Shown in pieces: positions 16,860 to 25,795 of a stretch of DNA of 47,105 nucleotides. Within the stretch, counting starts at the first letter, position 1; every line of letters starts with the position of its first letter. Source of the DNA: Pseudomonadales bacterium (lineage in GTDB: Bacteria > Pseudomonadota > Gammaproteobacteria > Pseudomonadales > Alcanivoracaceae); NCBI GenBank assembly GCA_022360555.1, contig JAKSCQ010000042.1, positions 1 through 47,105 of the forward strand, given 5' to 3'. A model generated the notes under the pieces. The model was not told the DNA's origin. It did no database searches and saw only the letters and a list, made by a program, of their open reading frames with translations. The position numbers were made by a program, and so were the translations under genes.

Positions 16860-16936
16860 AGGCACGTAGCTCAGTTGGTTAGAGCACCACCTTGACATGG
16901 TGGGGGTCGGTGGTTCGAATCCACTCGTGCCTACCA
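16860..16936 (+). tRNA. tRNA-Val (anticodon GAC)
   Basis: A complete 77-base cloverleaf. The acceptor AGGCACG pairs perfectly with CGTGCCT. The D-arm is GCTCAGTTGGTTAGAGC, the anticodon arm CCACC-TTGACAT-GGTGG has anticodon GAC, and the T-arm carries TTCGAAT. The discriminator is A and CCA is encoded. The gene closely resembles E. coli tRNA-Val(GAC). Confidence 0.97.
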
Positions 16937-16943
16937 GACAGTG

Positions 16944-16978
16944 AAAAAGGCCTATCGCATTGCGGTAGGCCTTTTTTG
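16944..16978 (+). terminator. Rho-independent terminator of tRNA-Val
   Basis: AAGGCCTATCGC and GCGGTAGGCCTT form a long stem (with one or two G-T pairs) around a 3-base loop, preceded by A residues and followed by TTTTTT. It begins seven bases after the tRNA. Confidence 0.92.
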
Positions 16979-17072
16979 TTTGTGGCCGATTATCCGGCCT
17001 TGTCAGTCGTCTTGCGGTCAGTAGAGGGCCGACCTGTAGAATACCGGCTCCAGCAAGCAGCCGGGAACGCCA

Positions 17073-17555
17073 GTGATCTCCAAAGCCGACTATCTGGGGA
17101 GCCCCGACCCCGACATCATTTTGTATCTGCCCCATCGTCCCAACGGCATGGCCGGGTTGTCGGCGCGGCCGGACGCGGCTGCGTTGGTGGCGCTCAATTC
17201 CAATCACTGGCGAAAGATCGTCAATCTGCTGGCCAAGATCGCCTGTCCGGTTGGCGGGGACTGGCGCCGTTTTCGCGATGAGTCGCTGTTCGATACCACG
17301 GCACTGTGTTTTGCTCCCGAGTTGGTTCGCCATGGTGGTTGGCACTGGATCGCGGGGAAGGAAAACCGACAGCGCTTTGCGGGGCTTGGGCATCAGGCGC
17401 AGCCCTTGAATGGTGATGCCCGGGTAGCTCTGGATAGCGCGCAGCGTCTGTTGCTGACGCCGTATCCCGACTACCGTCAGTTGAGCAACGCGTTGGTGGA
17501 GCAGGTGAGGGTGTCGCTGGCCGGGCAGGGGTTTTATCGCGAGGCCGGGCAATGA
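17073..17555 (+). CDS. Conserved hypothetical protein (DUF6942-like, tentative)
   Basis: A 160-residue soluble protein of unknown function. The start is GTG 17073, with no good Shine-Dalgarno; an internal start is possible. Visible features are DPDIILYLPHRPNG near the N-terminus, HWRKIVNLLAKI (about 50), WHWIAGKENRQRF (about 93) and a C-terminal LLLTPYPDYRQLSNALVEQVR. The stretch WRRFRDESLFD and the WHWIAGKE motif suggest a small conserved domain rather than a random ORF. The gene ends in an ATGA overlap with the DUF72 gene, so the two are coupled. Confidence 0.7.
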   Translation: MISKADYLGSPDPDIILYLPHRPNGMAGLSARPDAAALVALNSNHWRKIVNLLAKIACPVGGDWRRFRDESLFDTTALCFAPELVRHGGWHWIAGKENRQRFAGLGHQAQPLNGDARVALDSAQRLLLTPYPDYRQLSNALVEQVRVSLAGQGFYREAGQ

Positions 17556-18397
17556 CGCTGCCTTTCTTTCTGGGGTGCCCACAGTGGCAGCACCCTGCCT
17601 GGAATGCGCGCCTGCCGGCAGGTCAGACCGGGCTGGCGCGTTATAGCCGGGTGTTCAACTGTGTGGAAGGCAACACCACCTTCTATGCCACACCCAGCCA
17701 GGCGCAGTGCCGGCAATGGCGTTCGCAGGTGCCGGCGGATTTCCGCTTTCTGTTCAAGTTTCCCCGGGCGGTCACCCACGATGGTCTGTTGCGAGGGGTT
17801 GGCAATCAGGTGCAGGCGTTTCTGGACATTCTGGCGCCACTGGAGGATGTGCTGGGGCCCTTTCTGGTGCAGCTTCCCGCAGCCTTTGGGCCGGAGCGGC
17901 TGGGTGACCTGTGGCACTTTGTGGATGCCCTGCCGGCGCCGCTGCGCTGCACGGTGGAGGTCCGTCATCCGGCATTCTTCGCCAAGGGGGAAGCGGAAAA
18001 GGCCCTGAACCGGGGGCTGCGGGAGCGGCGTATTGCGCGGGTCTGTTTTGATGCTCGCGCCCTGTTTTCTGCTACTGCCGACGATGACGCCACGCGCGAT
18101 GCCCAGCGCAAGAAACCACAGCTACCAGTGCATGTGTTGCCAGTGGAGGCGCCCGCGGTGATTCGCTACATCGGTCACCCGGACCTGGAAGCCAACCGGG
18201 CGTTTATTCTCCCCTGGGTGGAGCGGGTGGCGGGCTGGATCGAGGACGGCTGGAAACCCTTTGTGTTTGTCCATATGCCGGATAACGGTGACGCCCTGGC
18301 GCTGGTGGGTTTGTGGTATGAGTTGTTGCAGGCGCGCCTGACGGGGTTGCCGCCGTTGTCTCTGGATGCTGGGGGGAGTCAGTCGGGGTTGTTCTGA
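17552..18397 (+). CDS. DUF72 family protein
   Basis: A 281-residue protein of the DUF72 (YecE-like) family, which adopts a TIM-barrel-like fold. Diagnostic stretches are LGCPQWQHPAWN at the N-terminus, YSRVFNCVEGNTTFYATPS (about 31-48), FRFLFKFPRAVTHD (about 66) and LPAAFGPERLGDL (about 109). The C-terminus has VFVHMPDNGDA, the His/Asn segment shared by the family. The biochemical role is unknown. Translation is coupled to the upstream hypothetical gene, and it ends nine bases before a heptad repeat facing mltF. Confidence 0.88.
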   Translation: MTLPFFLGCPQWQHPAWNARLPAGQTGLARYSRVFNCVEGNTTFYATPSQAQCRQWRSQVPADFRFLFKFPRAVTHDGLLRGVGNQVQAFLDILAPLEDVLGPFLVQLPAAFGPERLGDLWHFVDALPAPLRCTVEVRHPAFFAKGEAEKALNRGLRERRIARVCFDARALFSATADDDATRDAQRKKPQLPVHVLPVEAPAVIRYIGHPDLEANRAFILPWVERVAGWIEDGWKPFVFVHMPDNGDALALVGLWYELLQARLTGLPPLSLDAGGSQSGLF

Positions 18398-18406
18398 GTT
18401 GGGGGC

Positions 18407-18548
18407 GAGTGGCGAGTTGCGAGAAGCGAGTTTCGAAAGTCAAAAACCGGGGCTGCGTTGCGGGTGGTTCGGGAGCGGCGGTCTGCGGAAGCACGGAGGA
18501 GCGAATCCTTCCCGGTTTTCGCTCCTCGCAATTCGAAACTCGCGACCC
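18407..18548. repeat. Heptad inverted-repeat element, GAGTTGC class (copy H2)
   Basis: The left arm has five 7-bp units at 18407-18441 (including GAGTTGC, GAGAAGC, GAGTTTC). The right arm at 18514-18548 has units such as GCTCCTC and GAAACTC. The arms are sealed by AAAACCGGG/CCCGGTTTT, giving a long hairpin with an ~70-base GC-rich insert at its tip. It sits between the convergent stops of the DUF72 gene and mltF. Confidence 0.75.
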
Positions 18549-18560
18549 AATACCGACGTT

Positions 18561-19964
18561 TCAGTTCAGGGCGATGCGGGTGTCGTCGCGGCGTTTGCTG
18601 TTTTCCGCCCAGACCAGCAGGTCGTAGTAGCGACGGATGTGACGGACGTAGACCACGGCCTGGCCACCACGGGCATTGCCGTAGCGCAGTTGATCGGCAT
18701 AGGCCGGTTTGGCCAGCAGCGGCAGGCGCTGTTTCACGTCCTGCCAGTTGTCCGGGTCGCCGCCCTGGCGCTGGGTTAGTACGCGGGCATCTTCCAGGTG
18801 GCCGAAGCCCACGTTGTAAGCGGCCAGGGCCATCCAGGTGCGGCTGGGTTCCGGAATCCGCGCGGGGATCCGCTCGTGGGTGCGACGCAGGTAGGCGGCA
18901 CCGGCCTGGATGCTCTGGGCCGGGTCGGTACGGTCGCTGATGCCCATCTGGTTGGCGGTGTCGTTGGTGAGCATCATCAGGCCCTTCACCCCGGTGGGGG
19001 AGATGGCGCCCGGATCCCACAGGGATTCCTGGTAGGCCACGGCGGCCAGCAGGCGCCAGTCGAAATCGCTGTCTTCCTGTGCCTTGCGGAACAGCTCTTC
19101 ATAGCGCGGCAGGCGGTCGTCCAGGTGACGCATGAAGCTGCGTGCCGCGTACAGGTTGAACTGCTCCACATGGCCGTAGAAGCGGTCTTCCAGCTTGGCG
19201 GTGGTGCCGTCGGCCTTGGCCTGGGTCAGGTAGCGCTGGGCAGCCAGATACAGGCTCTTGTCATCCTTGGGGTTGAAGGCCCAGGCCAGCGGCATGTCGG
19301 TGGCCACGGTGTAATCGGCAATCAGGTCCGGCCACAGGGCACGCTGCAGGGAATAGGTGTTGGAGTTGATCAGGGTGTAGTCGATCTCGCCGTCTTCCAC
19401 CAGGGCCAATAATTGTTCCGGCGTGGCACCTTCCACTTCCTGGAAGATCAGTTCCGGGTGTTCCAGTTGGGTCTTGAGCAGTTGTTCGGCATGAGTGGAG
19501 CCGGCGCTAACCGCCACCGTGCTACCAGCCAGATCCGCCAGGCTGTCCGGGCGCGGGGAGCTCAGACGGCGCACGATCAGGGTGTCCACCTGCTGGTAGG
19601 GGGTGGTGAAACGCAGGCTCTCGCTGCGCTCCGGGGTGGCGATCAGGCCGGCGGCGGCCATGTCGGCGGTACCCTTGCGCACCGCGTAGCGGATATAGGA
19701 GAGGTCGTCGGATTCCAGAATGCGCAGCTTGACGCCCAGGCTCTCGGCAAAGCCTTTGGCCAGCTCGTACTCCATACCGGTGAAGCCGTGCTGGTCTTCG
19801 TAATAGGTGGTGTTGGAGGGGCGGGTCAGGACGACCAGTTCACCACGTGCCATCACCCGTTCCATGGCGGTAGGCGTGGGGCGCATGGCGAGCATCATGC
19901 CCAGTACGCTGAACAGGGCCAGCGAGGCGAGCAAATGCTTACTGTGTCGAAAGAATACCGTCAT
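18561..19964 (-). CDS. mltF: Membrane-bound lytic murein transglycosylase F
   Basis: MltF cleaves the glycan strands of peptidoglycan to 1,6-anhydro-muropeptides from the outer-membrane face of the periplasm. The 467-residue protein has an N-terminal signal or anchor (LLASLALFSVLGMMLAMR). It is followed by an extracellular-solute-binding-like domain (residues ~35-265, ARGELVVLTRPSNTTYYED) and a C-terminal SLT domain with the catalytic Glu in AYQESLWDPGAISPTGVKG (about 310) and ALAAYNVGFGHLEDAR. This two-domain order is typical of MltF. It is divergent from purL across a 374-base gap. Confidence 0.95.
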   Translation of the reverse strand: MTVFFRHSKHLLASLALFSVLGMMLAMRPTPTAMERVMARGELVVLTRPSNTTYYEDQHGFTGMEYELAKGFAESLGVKLRILESDDLSYIRYAVRKGTADMAAAGLIATPERSESLRFTTPYQQVDTLIVRRLSSPRPDSLADLAGSTVAVSAGSTHAEQLLKTQLEHPELIFQEVEGATPEQLLALVEDGEIDYTLINSNTYSLQRALWPDLIADYTVATDMPLAWAFNPKDDKSLYLAAQRYLTQAKADGTTAKLEDRFYGHVEQFNLYAARSFMRHLDDRLPRYEELFRKAQEDSDFDWRLLAAVAYQESLWDPGAISPTGVKGLMMLTNDTANQMGISDRTDPAQSIQAGAAYLRRTHERIPARIPEPSRTWMALAAYNVGFGHLEDARVLTQRQGGDPDNWQDVKQRLPLLAKPAYADQLRYGNARGGQAVVYVRHIRRYYDLLVWAENSKRRDDTRIALN

Positions 19965-20338
19965 CCTGGGTGGTACCTCTGTCAGGTTGTCCAGACAGGT
20001 CGATACTGCCTACGCCGACCGGTTGGGGGTTGTTCACCCCTTGCCTGTGATGTGTATCACGTAATTGCGGCGCAACTCTATCACCGGCAACCGGCTGTTT
20101 TGTAACCCTTTGTCGAACAATTGCGCTTTTTTTGCACAAATTTTAAAAGTCCGGAAAAGAGCATTAATTTGCGTATAAGCCGTGTGGCGTAGGCATTTTG
20201 CCATGGGGTGAGGGCTCGCTTATGGCGGGGTAAATTCCCCTCGCCGGGAGGCTGCGGCCGGCGGGTAAATCCCGTATCATTGCGGCCCTGAATTGACTGC
20301 ACTCCCAACCCCCACTGGTTAATCATATAAGGCGCACT
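19965..20338. other. 374-base divergent intergenic region mltF/purL
   Basis: No gene is seen. It holds a CRP/Vfr-like site (separate entry) and an A/T-rich stretch at about 20100-20175 with several TTGCGC/TTGCAC and TATAAG-like hexamers but no convincing spacing. No purine riboswitch and no clear PurR box (ACGCAAACG type) were found. Confidence 0.5.
20046..20061. promoter_or_regulatory. CRP/Vfr-like binding site
   Basis: TGTGA-TGTGTA-TCACG matches the palindromic CRP consensus TGTGA-N6-TCACA at nine of ten positions. It is centred about 90 bases upstream of mltF and about 285 bases upstream of purL, a position that suits activation of mltF better than of purL. Confidence 0.5.
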
Positions 20339-23300
20339 ATGCTGATCCTCTCCGGAAGCCCGGCCCTGTCCGCATTTCGTAAGGAAAAACTGCTTGAGTC
20401 CCTGACGGGTGTTACCGCGATTTCGGCTCGCTATGTTCATTTCGTAGCGCTCCGCGAGCCGCTCGACAGCCATCAGCAGCAGGTGCTTGAGGGGTTGCTG
20501 GAATACGGCCCCGCCCTGGAAGAGGACAATGTGGAAGGGCAGCGCTTTGTGGTGGTGCCGCGCCCCGGCACCATTTCGCCCTGGTCCTCCAAGGCCACGG
20601 ATATCTGTCACAACGCCGGTTTGACCCAGGTGGAGCGGGTGGAGCGCGGTATCGAATATCACCTGGCCGGGGAGGGCGATCGCAGCGAACTGGCCGCAGC
20701 CCTGCACGACCGCATGGTGGAGGTGGTGCTGGCGGAGCTGGACGAGGCCGACGCCCTGTTTACCCATCATCAGCCCCGTGAGCTGACCACGGTGGACGTG
20801 ATTGGCGGTGGCCGGGCAGCGCTGGAAGCGGCCAATGGCGAGCTGGGGCTGGCGCTGGCCGATGACGAAATCGATTACCTGGTGGAGCGCTTCACTGCCC
20901 TGGGCCGCAATCCTTCCGATGCGGAACTGATGATGTTCGCCCAGGCCAATTCCGAGCACTGCCGGCACAAGATCTTCAATGCGGACTGGACCATTGACGG
21001 TGAGGAGCAGGCGCTGAGCCTGTTCGGCATGATTCGCAACACCTACAACAAGGCCCCGGAAGGGGTGCTCAGCGCCTACAAGGATAATGCCTCCGTGGTG
21101 GCCGGCCCGGTGGCCGACCGCTTCTTTCCGGCGCCGGACAATGCCCAGTACCAGTTCGTCAACGAACCGGTACACCTGCTGATGAAGGTGGAAACCCACA
21201 ACCATCCCACCGCCATCGCCCCCCATCCCGGCGCCGCCACCGGTTCCGGCGGGGAAATCCGTGATGAGGGTGCCACTGGCCGGGGCTCCAAGCCCAAGGC
21301 GGGCCTGACCGGTTTTTCTGTCTCCAATCTGAACATACCCGGCTTCGAGCAGCCTTGGGAGCAGCCCTACGGCAAGCCCGGGCGGATCGCCTCCGCACTG
21401 GATATCATGATTGAAGGGCCCATCGGTGGCGCCGCCTTCAACAACGAATTCGGTCGCCCCAACCTGTGTGGCTATTTCCGTACCCTGGAAATCGAGGCCC
21501 CGGGGGTGAATGGCGATGAAGTACGCGGTTACCACAAGCCGATCATGATCGCCGGTGGCCTGGGCAATATTCGCGATGACCACGTGGAAAAGAACCCGAT
21601 TCCCGCCGGTGCCAAAATCATCGTGCTGGGTGGGCCGGCCATGCTGATCGGCCTGGGCGGTGGCGCGGCCAGTTCCATGGCCTCCGGTGAATCCGACGAG
21701 ACTCTGGATTTTGCCTCCGTACAGCGCGACAACCCGGAAATCGAGCGCCGGGTGCAGGAGGTCATCGACCGCTGCTGGGCCCAGGGCGACAACAACCCCA
21801 TTGTCTCCATCCACGATGTGGGGGCCGGTGGGCTGTCCAATGCTTTGCCGGAACTGGTCCACGACCACGATATGGGCGCCAGGCTGGAACTGCGCAAAGT
21901 GCCCAGCGCCGAACCCGGCATGAGCCCGGTGGAAATCTGGTGCAACGAAGCCCAGGAACGCTATGTGCTGGCGGTAATGCCGGAGGATATCGAGCGTTTC
22001 GATGCCATCTGCCAGCGTGAGCGCACGCCCTATGCGGTGCTGGGCGAGGCCACCAGCGAAGAACATCTGACCGTCAGTGACGAGCACTTCGGCAAGGCGC
22101 CGGTGGACCTGCCCATGGACCTGCTGTTCGGCAAGCCGCCGAAAATGCAGCGCAGCTTTGATCGCGAGGACTTCCAGCGCCAGACCTTCACCACCGACGG
22201 CATCGACCTGAAAGAGGCCGGCGAGCGGGTTCTGCGCCTGCCCACGGTGGCTTCCAAGAGCTTCCTGATTACCATCGGCGACCGTTCCGTCACCGGCCTG
22301 GTCCATCGTGACCAGATGGTGGGGCCCTGGCAGGTGCCGGTGGCCGACTGTGCGGTGACGGCAACCGGGTTCAACCAGAACACGGGGGAGGCCATGGCCA
22401 TGGGCGAGCGCACCCCGGTGGCCCTGGTGGATGCGGCAGCCTCCGGCCGCATGGCGGTGGCTGAATCCATCACCAATATCACCAGCGCCCATATCGGCGA
22501 TCTGGGGCAGATTCGCCTGTCCGCCAACTGGATGGCCGCCGCAGGCCATCCGGGCGAGGACCAGGCCCTGTTCGATACCGTCAAGACCGTGGGTATGGAG
22601 TTGTGCCCGCAGTTGGGTATCGCCATTCCGGTGGGCAAGGATTCCCTGTCCATGCGCACTGTGTGGAACGAGAAAGGCATCGACAAGAGCGTCACCGCGC
22701 CCCTGTCACTGATCATCTCCGCCTTCTCCACGGTCACCGATATCGACCTGACCGTGACTCCGGAACTGAAGACCGGCGTGGACAGCGAGCTGCTGCTGCT
22801 GGACCTGGGGCGTGGTCAGAATCGCTTGGCCGGTTCAGCCCTGGCCCAGGTGTACGGCAAGGTGGGCGATGTACCGCCGGACCTGGACGATGCCAAGGAC
22901 CTGATCGCCTTCTTCGAGGTGACCCAGCAACTGCTGGCCGAGCGCAAGCTGCTGGCCTACCACGATCGCTCCGATGGCGGTCTCTATACCACCCTGGTAG
23001 AGATGGCCTTTGCCGGCCGCACCGGCCTGGACATCAGCCTGGACCATATCGCCGGCGATGCTCCCGAGGCGGTGGCCGCGTTGTTCGCGGAAGAACTGGG
23101 CGCCGTGTTGCAGGTGGCCAGCGGCCATGTGGACGAGGTGATCAACCGCTACGCGGATGCCGGGCTCAGCCAGTGCGTCTACCGCATTGGCCAGCCGGAC
23201 GAGGACGACGTGATTCGCCTGCGCTTGGGGGGCGGCATCCTGCTGGAAACCCCGCGCCGGGAACTGCAGCGTATCTGGGCGGAAACCAGCTACCAGATCC

Positions 23301-24214
23301 AGTCCCTGCGGGATAACCCGGACTGTGCCCGCCAGGAATTCGATGCCATTCCGGCCAGCAACAGCCCGGGGCTGAATGTGCGTCTGACCTTCGACATGAC
23401 CGAGAACCCGGCGGCACCTTTCATCAATAGCGGAGCCAAACCGAAAATGGCGATCCTGCGCGAGCAGGGCGTCAACGGCCAGACCGAGATGGCGGCGGCC
23501 TTCGACCGGGTGGGCTTCTCCGCCGTGGATGTGCACATGAGTGACCTTCTGGAAGGCCGTGTGCAACTGGAGGACTTCAAGGGCCTGGTGGCCTGTGGCG
23601 GTTTCTCCTACGGGGATGTGCTGGGCGCTGGTGGTGGTTGGGCCAAGACCGTGCTCTATAACGAGTCCCTGCGCGAAGCCTTCAACCGCTTCTTCTTCCG
23701 CGAAGACACGTTTGCCCTGGGGGTATGTAACGGCTGCCAGATGCTGTCGCACCTGAAGGACCTGATCCCCGGTGCCGAGCACTGGCCGCGTTTTGTGCGC
23801 AACCTGTCCGAGCAGTTCGAGGCACGCACCTCCCTGGTGGAAATCCAGGATTCCCCGTCCATCCTGCTCAAGGACATGGCCGGCACCCGCATCCCCATCG
23901 CCGTGGCCCACGGCGAGGGTCGGGTGGAGCTGGCGGATGATGCCCTCAACCGCAACATCGAACAGCGCCTGGTGGCCCTGCGCTATGTGGACGGTCTGGG
24001 CAACCCCGCCGAGCAATACCCGGCCAACCCCAACGGTTCCCCCCAGGGGCTGACGGGCTTCACCACCGCCGATGGCCGTGTGACCATCATGATGCCGCAC
24101 CCGGAGCGGGTCTTCCGTGTCCTGCAGAACAGCTGGATTCCGGATGACTGGCGCGGCCACGAAAACGGCCCCTGGCTGCGGATGTTCGCCAATGCCAGGA
24201 AGTGGGTCGGTTAA
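20339..24214 (+). CDS. purL: Phosphoribosylformylglycinamidine synthase (FGAM synthetase), single-chain form
   Basis: PurL converts FGAR, ATP and glutamine to FGAM in de novo purine synthesis. At 1291 residues it is the large single-chain gammaproteobacterial type. Visible parts are an N-terminal PurS-like region, two AIRS-like synthetase halves with HSEHCRHK-type ([15 protein letters not shown], about 200) and [20 protein letters not shown] (about 282) motifs, and the C-terminal class I glutaminase with its nucleophile in [12 protein letters not shown] (about 1133) and catalytic His in [10 protein letters not shown]. It is monocistronic. An AT-rich heptad element and a terminator follow four bases after the stop. 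Confidence 0.98.
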   Translation: MLILSGSPALSAFRKEKLLESLTGVTAISARYVHFVALREPLDSHQQQVLEGLLEYGPALEEDNVEGQRFVVVPRPGTISPWSSKATDICHNAGLTQVERVERGIEYHLAGEGDRSELAAALHDRMVEVVLAELDEADALFTHHQPRELTTVDVIGGGRAALEAANGELGLALADDEIDYLVERFTALGRNPSDAELMMFAQANSEHCRHKIFNADWTIDGEEQALSLFGMIRNTYNKAPEGVLSAYKDNASVVAGPVADRFFPAPDNAQYQFVNEPVHLLMKVETHNHPTAIAPHPGAATGSGGEIRDEGATGRGSKPKAGLTGFSVSNLNIPGFEQPWEQPYGKPGRIASALDIMIEGPIGGAAFNNEFGRPNLCGYFRTLEIEAPGVNGDEVRGYHKPIMIAGGLGNIRDDHVEKNPIPAGAKIIVLGGPAMLIGLGGGAASSMASGESDETLDFASVQRDNPEIERRVQEVIDRCWAQGDNNPIVSIHDVGAGGLSNALPELVHDHDMGARLELRKVPSAEPGMSPVEIWCNEAQERYVLAVMPEDIERFDAICQRERTPYAVLGEATSEEHLTVSDEHFGKAPVDLPMDLLFGKPPKMQRSFDREDFQRQTFTTDGIDLKEAGERVLRLPTVASKSFLITIGDRSVTGLVHRDQMVGPWQVPVADCAVTATGFNQNTGEAMAMGERTPVALVDAAASGRMAVAESITNITSAHIGDLGQIRLSANWMAAAGHPGEDQALFDTVKTVGMELCPQLGIAIPVGKDSLSMRTVWNEKGIDKSVTAPLSLIISAFSTVTDIDLTVTPELKTGVDSELLLLDLGRGQNRLAGSALAQVYGKVGDVPPDLDDAKDLIAFFEVTQQLLAERKLLAYHDRSDGGLYTTLVEMAFAGRTGLDISLDHIAGDAPEAVAALFAEELGAVLQVASGHVDEVINRYADAGLSQCVYRIGQPDEDDVIRLRLGGGILLETPRRELQRIWAETSYQIQSLRDNPDCARQEFDAIPASNSPGLNVRLTFDMTENPAAPFINSGAKPKMAILREQGVNGQTEMAAAFDRVGFSAVDVHMSDLLEGRVQLEDFKGLVACGGFSYGDVLGAGGGWAKTVLYNESLREAFNRFFFREDTFALGVCNGCQMLSHLKDLIPGAEHWPRFVRNLSEQFEARTSLVEIQDSPSILLKDMAGTRIPIAVAHGEGRVELADDALNRNIEQRLVALRYVDGLGNPAEQYPANPNGSPQGLTGFTTADGRVTIMMPHPERVFRVLQNSWIPDDWRGHENGPWLRMFANARKWVG

Positions 24215-24273
24215 AAGGCAATTAATAATTAATAGTGAATAATTAATAGCTAAGATCAAAAATGGAAGACTGG

Positions 24274-24306
24274 GGCGGAAATAGCTTGGCTATTTCCGCC
24301 TTTTTT
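24274..24306 (+). terminator. Rho-independent terminator of purL
   Basis: A perfect 12-bp stem, GGCGGAAATAGC/GCTATTTCCGCC, has a 3-base loop and is followed by TTTTTT. Confidence 0.95.
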
Positions 24307-24322
24307 ATGTCCTTTTATGCGC

Positions 24323-24351
24323 TTGAGCTACAGAGTGTTTCCCCTCAGAAT
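24323..24351 (+). promoter_or_regulatory. Candidate promoter of the tandem thioesterase operon
   Basis: TTGAGC (24323-24328), a 17-base spacer and CAGAAT (24346-24351). The PsrA-like palindrome begins on the next base, so a bound repressor would cover the start site. Confidence 0.45.
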
Positions 24352-24365
24352 CAAACGATTGTTTG
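24352..24365. promoter_or_regulatory. PsrA-like operator (box 1)
   Basis: CAAAC-GATT-GTTTG exactly fits the published PsrA consensus G/CAAAC-N(2-4)-GTTTG/C, and the dyad extends outward to AGAATCAAAC/GTTTGAATCT with one mismatch. PsrA is a TetR-family repressor released by long-chain fatty acids. The downstream genes are acyl-thioesterase-like. Confidence 0.6.
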
Positions 24366-24413
24366 AATCTTTCCGTTATTAATTATTCATTATTAACTAT
24401 TCATTGGTGTCCT

Positions 24414-25079
24414 GTGTCTGAAAAAACCTTCGGCCCGTTCGAGTTGCGAAAGGCCTATACCACCGAGCCCGTGCCAGCGGATTTCCAGCAGCGCCGGCGC
24501 ATCAGTGCTGCCATGCACACCTTGTCGGAGCGGCTGATTCGGGCGGAGGCCGATGAAGCCACGTTGCAGCAGTGGGCGGAGCGGCTGGAAGCGCTAGTGG
24601 AGACCGTGGGCGAGCCGGAGCGGCGCGATACCCGGGCGGCCAACCGCAAGTTGTTCACCGGGGCGGCCACGGCGGAAGACATCTTTCACATGATGGATTA
24701 CGACCCGGTGGGTGGGCCGTCCAATCCCGTTGCGCCCCAGGTGGAATGGCTGCACGAAGACCAGAACGGCATTGAAGGTGCCGTGCGACTGGGTTTGCAG
24801 TACCAGGGCCCGCCGGGACGGGTACACGGCGGGGTCATCGCTTGGTTGCTGGATGCCGCCCTGTCTCGCACCTTGCACGCGGCTTTCCGGCTGGGTGTCA
24901 CCGGTACCCTGAATATTCGTTATCTGGCATCCACGCCCATTGAAGACACGATTCATTGTCGGGCACACATTACCGGTCAGGAAGGCCGGAAAATCTTTGT
25001 GGAAGGGGGGATCTGGCACGGCGACACCCAGACGGTGAGTGCCGAAGGGATCTGGCTGACCCCCAAGAGTCTGGGGTAG
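24414..25079 (+). CDS. PaaI/THEM4-type hotdog-fold thioesterase 1
   Basis: A 221-residue protein with a C-terminal hotdog domain carrying the PaaI-type signature GPPGRVHGGVIAWLLDAALS (about 138-157) and GTLNIRYLASTPIED. The HGG-to-Asp arrangement is that of acyl-CoA thioesterases. The first ~100 residues are a helical region with no known motif. The tracked ORF starts at 24363 inside the heptad repeat. I chose GTG 24414, which begins VSEKTFGPFELRK right after the repeat. It is closely similar in layout to the next gene (3-base gap), and both probably form a PsrA-controlled operon for fatty-acyl-CoA turnover. Confidence 0.8.
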   Translation: MSEKTFGPFELRKAYTTEPVPADFQQRRRISAAMHTLSERLIRAEADEATLQQWAERLEALVETVGEPERRDTRAANRKLFTGAATAEDIFHMMDYDPVGGPSNPVAPQVEWLHEDQNGIEGAVRLGLQYQGPPGRVHGGVIAWLLDAALSRTLHAAFRLGVTGTLNIRYLASTPIEDTIHCRAHITGQEGRKIFVEGGIWHGDTQTVSAEGIWLTPKSLG

Positions 25080-25082
25080 AGC

Positions 25083-25781
25083 ATGGATCAGACACGCTAT
25101 CATTTTCGTGATATCCGGGTGGCGGAAACGCCTGAACCATCTGCCCGGGCCCAGCTTCATCGCGAGCTGGGCCAGGCGTTGGCGTCGCTGACCGAGCAGG
25201 TACTGCGAGTGGATGCGCCGGAAGAAAAACTGCAGGAATACATCGGTCATATCCAGCAGATGAAGGCCGACCTGCAGCAATATGGCCAGCGCGATTTCAG
25301 CCAGATTCTACAGCGTATGCTGGCCGGTGAAGGCAGTGCTGACGACGTCACCGACCTGGTAGATTTTGAAATTCTCTCCGGCAAAGCCTCGCCCATGTCG
25401 CCTCCGCTGGAACTGTGGCTGGAAGACGACAGGGTGCGGGGCAGGGCCACCTTCGGCATGGCGTTTCAGGGCCCGCCGGGCCGGGTTCACGGTGGGGTTT
25501 TGTCGCTGGCGCTGGATATGCTCATGGCCAAGACACAGGACTTTGTTCGCCAGATCGGCATGACCGGTACCCTGAATATCCGTTACCTGGCGGGTACGCC
25601 CATTCAGACACCGGTGGAGTTCGAGGCGCGTCTGGTTACACTGGAGCGGCGCAAACTGCGCTGTGAGGGCAGCGTCTGGGTCAACGGCCAACAGACCGTG
25701 GCCGCCGAGGGTATCTGGATTTCCGCCCACGGCGACTATGTCCTGAAGCCGGAGTTCGCGCATCTTGCCGATTCGCTGTAA
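25083..25781 (+). CDS. PaaI/THEM4-type hotdog-fold thioesterase 2 (tandem paralogue)
   Basis: A 232-residue paralogue of the preceding protein. It shares the core QGPPGRVHGGVLSLALDMLMA (about 131-150) and MTGTLNIRYLAGTP, and the end signature VAAEGIWIS. Its N-terminal ~95 residues are helical and coiled-coil-like (LQEYIGHIQQMKADLQQYG), distinct from paralogue 1. Acyl-CoA is the likely substrate class, chain length unknown. The gene starts three bases after its partner, so tandem duplication followed by divergence is likely. Confidence 0.8.
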   Translation: MDQTRYHFRDIRVAETPEPSARAQLHRELGQALASLTEQVLRVDAPEEKLQEYIGHIQQMKADLQQYGQRDFSQILQRMLAGEGSADDVTDLVDFEILSGKASPMSPPLELWLEDDRVRGRATFGMAFQGPPGRVHGGVLSLALDMLMAKTQDFVRQIGMTGTLNIRYLAGTPIQTPVEFEARLVTLERRKLRCEGSVWVNGQQTVAAEGIWISAHGDYVLKPEFAHLADSL

Positions 25782-25795
25782 CGCGGGAGAAGTGG

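Larger units (their letters stand above)
24219..24407. repeat. Heptad inverted-repeat element, YAATTAA class (copy H4)
   Basis: The left arm (24219-24249) is 7-bp units such as CAATTAA, TAATTAA and TAGTGAA. The right arm (24376-24407) is the inverted equivalent. Between them lie the purL terminator, the promoter of the next operon and a PsrA-like box. The left arm starts five bases after the purL stop. The right arm lies in the 5' leader of the thioesterase gene and falsely extends its ORF. Confidence 0.75.

Noticed and set aside
20215-20338. Purine riboswitch upstream of purL
   Set aside because: No conserved three-way-junction core; gammaproteobacterial purL is normally under PurR-type control, and no clear PurR box was seen either.
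20081-22549. 822-residue minus-strand ORF opposite purL
   Set aside because: It is a shadow of the purL coding sequence in GC-rich DNA; its composition is His/Gly/Gln-rich with no domain, and purL is unambiguous.
22835-24259. 474-residue minus-strand ORF starting in the H4 repeat
   Set aside because: Antisense to purL; its N-terminus is translated repeat sequence.
24363-24413. N-terminal extension of the first thioesterase (MNLSVINYSLLTIHW...)
   Set aside because: It is the heptad repeat read as protein; GTG 24414 immediately follows and gives a normal start.
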